A DNA stretch of 64,000 bases from Sarcomyxa edulis (Eukaryota; Basidiomycota; Agaricomycetes; Agaricales; Mycenaceae), in assembly GCA_009761415.1 (NCBI GenBank), contig QUOL01000020.1, positions 554,573 through 618,572 on the forward strand. The letters run 5' to 3'. The stretch's first letter is position 1. Each line of letters begins with the position of its first letter. The notes under the pieces were generated by a model. That model had not been told where the DNA came from. It was given only the letters and a program-made list of their open reading frames with translations, and searched no databases. Shown one piece after another: positions 46,614 to 57,661 of this stretch. A program made the position numbers and the translations under genes.

Positions 46614-49600
46614 TACTCTAATTAGGGGAGGAGACGGGGGGGCCCGTCACCTCGACGTCTGGCTAGGACTGGCTAGGCGTCCCGGGGGCTGGCTAGTGGT
46701 CCCAGGACCTCAGCCCCAAAAGATCTAGGGCTAGCCGGCCAAACTGAGCTCGCAGCGGGCCGAATACTGAAAAGTGGGGGGGCACCAGGAGGGGTGGTAA
46801 AAACGCGCTCCGATCAAAATTTCGACCGCACCACGGCGTTCACAGAGGTCAAAAACCTGGGTAAACCATGTGGGAACGTACGCGCACTTGTTTTCACCGC
46901 GCAAACAAGGCGTTAATGCCTGCAGCGTGACCCAACATTGACGGGCACGGCTAGCACTCATTTGGGGTGGCTAGTACGTGTTCGAGTGCTCAAATGGAAG
47001 GTATAGGATACATCTGTCATACCCCATGAGAACTAGTTCTAGCCGCTGCAGGTTGGCTGGCAAATGGCCATCCAATCTTGGGTGACTGTGACTGTGACTC
47101 TGAGCCACCCACTACAGTGGAGTTAGGAATCATTCTTTTCATCTGTGATTAGGGATACATGTATGATACTGAATATATGATATCTTGAACAAGTGGGTTA
47201 GGGATGTCTTTTACCACAGAGTTAGGGATACATGTTCTGCTTAGTTGGTTTAAAAGTTGTGGCTGTGCTGTACTGAACAAATCTGTGCCCCCCCTTTTTG
47301 AAACAGGCCAAATATAGGTCAAATCACATGGTTCAAAATGCAGGCACCATCTGTAAGGTGCCTGAAGACCAAACTATACTTTGGAAGTATTGTTTGGTCT
47401 CTCTGTGATGTCTGGTGGCTATATTTAGTGTGGTGGCAGTGTTGAAACCAAATAAAACCAACCTAAGCTTCAAGGCTTACTTTGGCTCTGTTGATTGGTG
47501 GCAGTGCTGAAACCAAACAGGACCAACATGAGCTTCAAAGCTGACTTTGGCTCTGTTGACATGGTGGCAGTGCTGCTCTGAACAAATCTGTGCCCCCCTT
47601 TTTTGAAACAGGCCAAATATGCACCAAATCACATGATTGAAAATGTAGGCAGCATCTATGAGGTGCCTGGGAACCAAACTATATTTCAGAAGTATTGTTT
47701 GGTCTCTCTGTGATGTCTGGTGACTATATTTAGTGTGGTGGCAGTGTTGAAACCAAACAGGACCAACATGACCTTCAATGCTTACTTTGGCTCTGTTGAC
47801 ATTGTACCTGAGGTGGCAGTGCTGAAACCAAACAGAACCAACCTGACCTTCAAAGCTGACTTTGGCTCTGTTGACATGGTGGCAGTGCTGCTCTGAACAA
47901 ATATATGCCCTTCCTTTTTGAAACATCTCAAATATGCATCAAATCACATGGTTCAAAATGCAGGCACCATTTATGAGGTGTCTGAAACCACACTATACTT
48001 TAAAAGTATTGTTTGGTCTCTCTTTGTGATGTCTGGTAAACATCCATTTGAGTGGCAGTGCTGGCTGAGCCACAATGTAAATAAAGAACCAAAGAGAGTC
48101 TCCAGACAATGTTTGGCTATTGTTGACATTGTGGCTGAAGTGGCAGTGCTGCACTGAACAAATCTGTGCCCCCCCTTTTTGAAACAGGCCAAATATGCAT
48201 CAAATCACATGATTGAAAATGTAGGCACCATCTATGAGGTGCCTGAAACCAAACTATACTTTAGAAGTATTGTTTGGTCTCTCTATAATGTTCTGATGGA
48301 CATCCATTTGAGTGGCAGTGCTGGTTCAGCCACAGTGTAAACAAAGAACCAAAGAGAGTCTCAAGACAATGTTTGGCTATTGTTGACATTGTGGCTCAGG
48401 TGGCTGTACTGCTACAAGCAAAGTTGATTAATTAATTTCTTTTTTCCTTTCTAACCACCATCATCACATATTGAGACACTTGATTGTCACATCAACAGAC
48501 AATGTAAGTGGATTATTCTAAATTTCTCACAATTAAACTGATGTATATTGTCTATAAGGCCTCTTTGTCCCACTTGCAATACAAGTGTGGCTTCAGGGGC
48601 ATCAGCCATGGTTACTCACAATACATCCTATCATTTGGATGTTTATGGACTTATTACGGATGGTAAAATCAATGTTATATAAAACTATACACTTACTGAT
48701 ATATAGATAAAAACACAGATAAATCTTACATTTTAAATCGATTGGGGCCTACAAACAATATCGCTTGCCCATTTCAACCTTGTACTGAAACTTTTGCAAA
48801 TGCCCGGACCGTCATCACTCACGTCAAAAAACATCACGGTATTAAAACAGCACAAATTAAAAGTAATGCTGATGCAGTTCGATCGATAGAAATGGCTATG
48901 GATGTTGTTGACGAAGAAACTCCTGTTGAATCAATGGTGCCCGCTGCATTATTACAATTGGATATGGGACCACAGCGTCAGCACCGCACTCGGAATATTA
49001 GCGAGAGGCATCACCCTTATTCTCGGCCACCACCTTCTTCTTTTGAACCCCTTGAAACAAAAAAAGAAATGTTTTTAACAACGGTCGACTCAACTCCTGG
49101 TACATTATTTTTTACATCGAAAGTATAACATATTCTGACATATTAATATTGTTATAGCGCAATCTTTGAATGGTCGAGTCTGTTATTTGGTGACTTCGAC
49201 AATCTTGGCCCTATTTTCCCTTCGGATTCACAGCATCTTCAAGACGATTCATTGCATGGCATGTGAAACAGCGTGGATTCCTAGCAGCCTACTTGGTCAT
49301 TTGAAAATTCATGGAATTGTTCCCACTGCAGAACAAGTCAATGAACTGCAATTGGAAATCACACGGAATCAAGTCTGCAAAACATCTGACATCACATCTC
49401 CTGTTCCCGGTGGACCACCAGTCGAAGGCTTGTCAATCACGCACAATGGGCACTGTTGCAGGTATTGCAATTATTGCAGCCCAAAATTCAGTTCTTTCAA
49501 AAAACATTGGGGCCAAAAACATCCTGACCAAAAAATTCCGGCCCGCGACGCATTTGAGCATGGTGACATGCAAACTTTCTTCTCTCCATCTCCACAGCGT

Positions 49601-50150
49601 TGGTTCAGAGTAAACCCCTCATTGTGCTATCAGCCGCTCACCGACCCCTTTACAATTTACGTGCAAAAACATCTTCCCACTCTGTCACATTCATCGGTCA
49701 TCTCGCCGGCCACACACGCACATGAAATTCCTCCACTGTTACAAGTTACGGGTTGGCATCTTCATCTTCAGGAATACATTACCGATAAAGGCAAGGTTGA
49801 AGGATTACGGAAGTTAATGACTCTGCCATCATTGCGGAATTCACCACCTTTTCTTATGAAGTTAAAGGAATTTGTCGTCCAATACATGGTGATTGTACGC
49901 GACAATGCCAGACAATCGGCTATTGGAATCAAACGTCTTTTGATGGAATGTCCAAGGTATGTTTCAAAACACTTGTTTGCTTAAAGTTGATTGAACACAT
50001 TAATTTTCACAGAAATTCCAGCAACCATGAACATTGGCGCGTTCACTCTGATGATGTAACTCTCAAAACATACGGCACTCTCCTGATTCAATTTATCCAT
50101 GCAATGCTCCTGACCCTTCAAAAGGATCCACCCACAGACTATCAGTTCCC
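46614..50150 (+). repeat. Subtelomeric A unit, copy 2 (more strongly truncated)
   Basis: It begins TACTCTAATTAGGGGAGG and repeats copy 1 almost base for base, with one fewer minisatellite repeat (four, 47,262-48,417). It stops at ...TATCAGTTCCC, where a B unit starts. Confidence 0.9.
48502..50150 (+). pseudogene. Telomere-linked helicase gene, truncated copy 2
   Basis: This contains the split start codon (AT at 48,502-48,503, then an intron of about 55 nt) and the first zinc-finger exons, identical in protein to copy 1 except for single changes (an L-to-F replacement near 49,213). It is cut after KDPPTDYQFP, so the central domain and helicase are absent. It is probably non-functional. Confidence 0.82.
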
Positions 50151-53100
50151 TATGTTTCTTATCCGGGAATAGGGCGCCCTATTCCACTAACCCCGAGGTC
50201 ATTTCAAGGCAAAACGGACGAAAAAGGTGACGGAATAGGGCGTTCAGTCACGAAATGTCACGGAATAGGGTGTTTTGTGACGGAATAGGGCGTTCGGTCA
50301 CGGAATAGGGCGTCCTGTGACGGAATAGGGCGTTCTTTGACACAACAGTAGGAGCCAGAGCGTTTTCCAAATAAGACACTGGCTTGTTATTTGGAACATC
50401 CAAGAATGCAAAAGCGAGTACCAAGACGTGTCTGAGAGAAAAGTAAAAAATCATGGATCAAAGAGGGAACCATCGAAGTGGAGAAGACGTCAACCATACA
50501 CCAAGACCAAAGTGAACGGTCAAAGCATCAGTTGCGACAAAAACGAAAAACCAACTCTGAGAGGCAAGACAAGAAGGCAATCAACCTATGTTTCTTATCC
50601 GGGAATAGGGCGCCCTATTCCACTAACCCCGAGGTCATTTCAAGGCAAAACGGACGAAAAAGGTGACGGAATAGGGCGTTCAGTCACGAAATGTCACGGA
50701 ATAGGGTGTTTTGTGACGGAATAGGGCGTTCGGTCACGGAATAGGGCGTCCTGTGACGGAATAGGGCGTTCTTTGACACAACAGTAGGAGCCAGAGCATT
50801 TTCCAAATAAGACACTGGCTTGTTATTTGGAACATCCAAGAATGCAAAAGCGACTACCAAGACGTGTCTGAGAGAGACAAGTAAAAATCAGGGATCAAAG
50901 AGGGAACCAGAGCATTTTTCAAATAAGACACTGGCTTGTTATTTGGAAACATCAAAAAACGCAAAAGCGAGTGACAAGGCGTGTCTGAGTGAGAAGTAAA
51001 AATCAGGTATCAAAGAGGGAACCATCGAAGTGGAGAAGACGTCAACCATCCACCAAGCGCGAGACAAAGACCAAAGTGAACGGTCAACGCATCAGTTGCG
51101 ACAAAAACAGAGACTGACTCTGAGAGGCAAGACAAGAAGGCAGACCAACCTTCAGCCGTGCAATCCCAAGATCGAGATGAAGTGTATGCATCAGAGACGC
51201 AAAAATATCAGATCAAAGAGCGAACCATCGAAGTGGACAGACCGATACAAGACGATCAAGACAACGAACGGTCAAAACGCAAGTGAAACAGGGATGAAGC
51301 CGTTAGACCCGTAATCGGAATCAGCCGCTACCCCCCCAGCTGGGACGTTAGGGTTGGGGTAGTTAGGCGGTTAGGGTTAGTGTTAGGCGTTAGGGTTAGT
51401 GTTAGGTGTTAGGGTTGAGGATCATATAAAAAAAAAGTGCGAGTTAGTATCAGAGTCAGAGTGTCAGTGTCAGTGTCAGTATCAGTGCAGGTCAGAGTCA
51501 GCATCAGTGCAGACATCAAATCAGACAGTCAGTCAAGTCAGCAACCGACCTATCTCAAACAAGTCAACGACTGACCCTTCAAAAATAAAATGTGCATTAC
51601 AATCAATTGTGGATTCAAGTCAACAGAGTCAGTCAGACCCACATTCCAAATAAGATGACACCCCACTATTTGAAACTGAGTCACCAACACCAAGTCCAAG
51701 AAAACTCTAACAGCCCACATTCCAAATAAGATGACACCCCACTATTTGAAACTGAGTCACCAACACCAGTCACCAACACCAAGTCTAAGATGAATTGTGG
51801 ATCAAGTCAACATAGTCAGACTCACATTCCAAATAAGACGACATCCCACTATTTGAAACTGAGTCACCAACACCAAGTCTGATGCAAGAACACTTAGGGT
51901 TACAATGTTTCAAATAAGATGACACTCCACTATTTGGAGCCATCGACACCAAGTGAGTCCAAACCAACCCCGAGTAACTTCGAGCTGAAACAACACGGAA
52001 ATAACCCCGTGTAACCCCGAGTTCAAACGACATGGAAATAACCCCGTGTAACCCCGAGCTCAAACAGCACAGAAATAACCCCGAGTAACCCCGAGCTCAT
52101 TTACGACAAAGGACAAGGAAACAACTCCAAGCTACCCCAGTGTCACGCTATGAGAAGCGACCGGATTATATGTTTCTTATCCGGGAATAGGGCGCCCTAT
52201 TCCACTAACCCCGAGGTCATTTCAAGGCAAAACGGACGAAAAAGGTGACGGAATAGGGCGTTCAGTCACGAAATGTCACGGAATAGGGTGTTTTGTGACG
52301 GAATAGGGCGTTCGGTCACGGAATAGGGCGTCCTGTGACGGAATAGGGCGTTCTTTGACACAACAGTAGGAGCCAGAGCATTTTCCAAATAAGACACTGG
52401 CTTGTTATTTGGAACATCCAAGAATGCAAAAGCGACTACCAAGACGTGTCTGAGAGAGACAAGTAAAAATCAGGGATCAAAGAGGGAACCAGAGCATTTT
52501 TCAAATAAGACACTGGCTTGTTATTTGGAAACATCAAAAAACGCAAAAGCGAGTGACAAGGCGTGTCTGAGTGAGAAGTAAAAATCAGGTATCAAAGAGG
52601 GAACCATCGAAGTGGAGAAGACGTCAACCATCCACCAAGCGCGAGACAAAGACCAAAGTGAACGGTCAACGCATCAGTTGCGACAAAAACAGAGACTGAC
52701 TCTGAGAGGCAAGACAAGAAGGCAGACCAACCTTCAGCCGTGCAATCCCAAGATCGAGATGAAGTGTATGCATCAGAGACGCAAAAATATCAGATCAAAG
52801 AGCGAACCATCGAAGTGGACAGACCGATACAAGACGATCAAGACAACGAACGGTCAAAACGCAAGTGAAACAGGGATGAAGCCGTTAGACCCGTAATCGG
52901 AATCAGCCGCTACCCCCCCAGCTGGGACGTTAGGGTTGGGGTAGTTAGGCGGTTAGGGTTAGTGTTAGGCGTTAGGGTTAGTGTTAGGTGTTAGGGTTGA
53001 GGATCATATAAAAAAAAAGTGCGAGTTAGTATCAGAGTCAGAGTGTCAGTGTCAGTGTCAGTATCAGTGCAGGTCAGAGTCAGCATCAGTGCAGACATCA

Positions 53101-56100
53101 AATCAGACAGTCAGTCAAGTCAGCAACCGACCTATGTTTCTTATCCGGGAATAGGGCGCCCTATTCCACTAACCCCGAGGTCATTTCAAGGCAAAACGGA
53201 CGAAAAAGGTGACGGAATAGGGCGTTCAGTCACGAAATGTCACGGAATAGGGTGTTTTGTGACGGAATAGGGCGTTCGGTCACGGAATAGGGCGTCCTGT
53301 GACGGAATAGGGCGTTCTTTGACACAACAGTAGGAGCCAGAGCATTTTCCAAATAAGACACTGGCTTGTTATTTGGAACATCCAAGAATGCAAAAGCGAC
53401 TACCAAGACGTGTCTGAGAGAGACAAGTAAAAATCAGGGATCAAAGAGGGAACCAGAGCATTTTTCAAATAAGACACTGGCTTGTTATTTGGAAACATCA
53501 AAAAACGCAAAAGCGAGTGACAAGGCGTGTCTGAGTGAGAAGTAAAAATCAGGTATCAAAGAGGGAACCATCGAAGTGGAGAAGACGTCAACCATCCACC
53601 AAGCGCGAGACAAAGACCAAAGTGAACGGTCAACGCATCAGTTGCGACAAAAACAGAGACTGACTCTGAGAGGCAAGACAAGAAGGCAGACCAACCTTCA
53701 GCCGTGCAATCCCAAGATCGAGATGAAGTGTATGCATCAGAGACGCAAAAATATCAGATCAAAGAGCGAACCATCGAAGTGGACAGACCGATACAAGACG
53801 ATCAAGACAACGAACGGTCAAAACGCAAGTGAAACAGGGATGAAGCCGTTAGACCCGTAATCGGAATCAGCCGCTACCCCCCCAGCTGGGACGTTAGGGT
53901 TGGGGTAGTTAGGCGGTTAGGGTTAGTGTTAGGCGTTAGGGTTAGTGTTAGGTGTTAGGGTTGAGGATCATATAAAAAAAAAGTGCGAGTTAGTATCAGA
54001 GTCAGAGTGTCAGTGTCAGTGTCAGTATCAGTGCAGGTCAGAGTCAGCATCAGTGCAGACATCAAATCAGACAGTCAGTCAAGTCAGCAACCGACCTATG
54101 TTTCTTATCCGGGAATAGGGCGCCCTATTCCACTAACCCCGAGGTCATTTCAAGGCAAAACGGACGAAAAAGGTGACGGAATAGGGCGTTCAGTCACGAA
54201 ATGTCACGGAATAGGGTGTTTTGTGACGGAATAGGGCGTTCGGTCACGGAATAGGGCGTCCTGTGACGGAATAGGGCGTTCTTTGACACAACAGTAGGAG
54301 CCAGAGCATTTTCCAAATAAGACACTGGCTTGTTATTTGGAACATCCAAGAATGCAAAAGCGACTACCAAGACGTGTCTGAGAGAGACAAGTAAAAATCA
54401 GGGATCAAAGAGGGAACCAGAGCATTTTTCAAATAAGACACTGGCTTGTTATTTGGAAACATCAAAAAACGCAAAAGCGAGTGACAAGGCGTGTCTGAGT
54501 GAGAAGTAAAAATCAGGTATCAAAGAGGGAACCATCGAAGTGGAGAAGACGTCAACCATCCACCAAGCGCGAGACAAAGACCAAAGTGAACGGTCAACGC
54601 ATCAGTTGCGACAAAAACAGAGACTGACTCTGAGAGGCAAGACAAGAAGGCAGACCAACCTTCAGCCGTGCAATCCCAAGATCGAGATGAAGTGTATGCA
54701 TCAGAGACGCAAAAATATCAGATCAAAGAGCGAACCATCGAAGTGGACAGACCGATACAAGACGATCAAGACAACGAACGGTCAAAACGCAAGTGAAACA
54801 GGGATGAAGCCGTTAGACCCGTAATCGGAATCAGCCGCTACCCCCCCAGCTGGGACGTTAGGGTTGGGGTAGTTAGGCGGTTAGGGTTAGTGTTAGGCGT
54901 TAGGGTTAGTGTTAGGTGTTAGGGTTGAGGATCATATAAAAAAAAAGTGCGAGTTAGTATCAGAGTCAGAGTGTCAGTGTCAGTGTCAGTATCAGTGCAG
55001 GTCAGAGTCAGCATCAGTGCAGACATCAAATCAGACAGTCAGTCAAGTCAGCAACCGACCTATCTCAAACAAGTCAACGACTGACCCTTCAAAAATAAAA
55101 TGTGCATTACAATCAATTGTGGATTCAAGTCAACAGAGTCAGTCAGACCCACATTCCAAATAAGATGACACCCCACTATTTGAAACTGAGTCACCAACAC
55201 CAAGTCCAAGAAAACTCTAACAGCCCACATTCCAAATAAGATGACACCCCACTATTTGAAACTGAGTCACCAACACCAGTCACCAACACCAAGTCTAAGA
55301 TGAATTGTGGATCAAGTCAACATAGTCAGACTCACATTCCAAATAAGACGACATCCCACTATTTGAAACTGAGTCACCAACACCAAGTCTGATGCAAGAA
55401 CACTTAGGGTTACAATGTTTCAAATAAGATGACACTCCACTATTTGGAGCCATCGACACCAAGTGAGTCCAAACCAACCCCGAGTAACTTCGAGCTGAAA
55501 CAACACGGAAATAACCCCGTGTAACCCCGAGTTCAAACGACATGGAAATAACCCCGTGTAACCCCGAGCTCAAACAGCACAGAAATAACCCCGAGTAACC
55601 CCGAGCTCATTTACGACAAAGGACAAGGAAACAACTCCAAGCTACCCCAGTGTCACGCTATGAGAAGCGACCGGATTATATGTTTCTTATCCGGGAATAG
55701 GGCGCCCTATTCCACTAACCCCGAGGTCATTTCAAGGCAAAACGGACGAAAAAGGTGACGGAATAGGGCGTTCGGTCACGGAATAGGGCGTCCTGTGACG
55801 GAATAGGGCGTTCTTTGACACAACAGTAGGAGCCAGAGCATTTTCCAAATAAGACACTGGCTTGTTATTTGGAACATCCAAGAATGCAAAAGCGACTACC
55901 AAGACGTGTCTGAGAGAGACAAGTAAAAATCAGGGATCAAAGAGGGAACCAGAGCATTTTTCAAATAAGACACTGGCTTGTTATTTGGAAACATCAAAAA
56001 ACGCAAAAGCGAGTGACAAGGCGTGTCTGAGTGAGAAGTAAAAATCAGGTATCAAAGAGGGAACCATCGAAGTGGAGAAGACGTCAACCATCCACCAAGC

Positions 56101-56192
56101 GCGAGACAAAGACCAAAGTGAACGGTCAACGCATCAGTTGCGACAAAAACAGAGACTGACTCTGAGAGGCAAGACAAGAAGGCAGACCAACC
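50151..56192 (+). repeat. B-unit array, six units
   Basis: Units start at 50,151, 50,587, 52,169, 53,133, 54,097 and 55,679. Two are full length (1,582 bp: 50,587 and 54,097) and ended by ...CCGGATTA. Two are 964-bp versions cut at ...CAACCGACC (52,169 and 53,133). The first (436 bp) and last (514 bp) are shorter. A full unit holds, in order, the 20-bp palindrome and GGAATAGGGCG repeats, a TGACTCTGAGAGGCAAGACA region, an interstitial TTAGGG-like block, a GTCAGT microsatellite, CACTATTTGAAACTGAGTCA repeats, and CCCCGTGTAACCCCGAGCTC repeats. Copies look almost identical, so they were homogenised recently. Recurrent open frames of 80-95 codons are low-complexity and not credible genes. Confidence 0.9.
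51347..51417 (+). repeat. Interstitial telomere-like repeat inside B unit
   Basis: The block is a run of TTAGGG-related words (GTTAGGGTT, GTTAGGCG, GTTAGTGTTAGG) about 70 bp long in telomere orientation. It is degenerate rather than perfect. The same block recurs in the other long B units at about 52,929, 53,893 and 54,857. Confidence 0.85.
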
Positions 56193-57661
56193 TACTCTAA
56201 TTAGGCGGTTACCCGAGGCCTCCGGTAACCCGACGTCTTGCTAGGACTGGCTAGGTGGCCCGACAGCTGGCTAGTGGTCCCAGGACCTCAACCCCAAAAG
56301 ATCTAGGGCTAGCCGGCAAAACTGAGCTTGCAGCGGGCCGATTACTGAAAAGTGGGGGGGGCACCAGGAGGGGTGGTAAAAACACGCTCTGATCAAAATT
56401 TTGACCGCACCACGGCGTTCGTAGAGGTCAAAAACCTGGGTGCACCGCGTGGGAACGTACGCGCACTTGTTTTCACGGCGCAAACAAGGCGTTAATGCCT
56501 GCACCGTGACCCAACATTGATGGGCACGGCTAGCACTCATTTGGGGTGGCTAGTACGTGTTCAAGTGCTCAAATGGAAGGTATAGGATACATCTATCATA
56601 CCCCATGAGAACTAGTTCTAGCCGCTGCAGGTTGGCTGGCAAATGGCCGGTCAATGTTGGGTGACCGTGACTGTGACTCTGAGCCACCCACTACAGTGGA
56701 GTTAGGAATCATTCTTTTCATCTGTGATTAGGGATACATGTATGATACTGAATATATGATATCTTGAACAAGTGGGTTAGAGATGTCTTTTACCACAGAG
56801 TTAGGGATACATATTCTGCTTAGTTGGTTTAAAAGTTGTGGCTGTGCTGCACTGAACAAATCTGTGCCCCCTCTTTTTGAAACAGGCCAAATATAGGTCA
56901 AATCACATGGTTCAAAATGCAGGCACCATCTATGAGGTGCCTGAAACCAAACTATACTTTAGAAGTATTGTTTGGTCTCTCTGTAATGTTCTGGTGGACA
57001 TCCATTTGAGTGGCAGTGCTGGTTTAGCCACAGTGTAAACAAAGAACCAAAGAGAGTCTCAAGACAATGTTTGGCTATTGTTGACATTGTGGCTCAGGTG
57101 GCTGAAGTGGCTGTGCTGCACTGAACAAATCTGTGCCCCCCCTTTTTGAAATAGGCCAAATATGCATCAAATCACATGATTCAAAATGTAGGCACCATCT
57201 ATGAGGTGCCTGAAACCAAACTATACTTTAGAAGTATTGTTTGGTCTCTCTGTAATGTTCTGGTGGACATCCATTTGAGTGGCAGTGCTGGTTTAGCCAC
57301 AGTGTAAACAAAGAACCAAAGAGAGTCTCAAGACAATGTTTGGCTATTGTTGACATTGTGGCTCAGGTGGCTGAAGTGGCTGTGCTGCACTGAACAAATC
57401 TGTGCCCCCCTTTTTTGAAACAGGCTGAATATGCTTCAAATTACATGATTGAAAATATAGACACTATCTATGAGGTACCTAGAAACCAAACAATACTTCA
57501 GAAGTATTGTTTGTTCACTCTATTCAATAATATTATCAAATGATGTCATTAATTACATGTTATCAGATTCAAATAAGTAAATTAGTTAGTTCTTTTCTTT
57601 CTTTCTTCCACCATCACCACATATCAACTTCAAGTAAAAATCAACCCAAAGGAACTGGACA

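Noticed and set aside
51030..55163. Recurring 84-98 codon frames in B units (for example MEKTSTIHQARDKDQSERS)
   Set aside because: They recur because the DNA recurs; composition is Lys/Gln/Ser low-complexity, and identical copies give no evidence of coding constraint.
50151..56192. CRISPR-like array of regular repeats
   Set aside because: Unit lengths are 436-1,582 bp with no short unique spacers, and the organism is a eukaryote.
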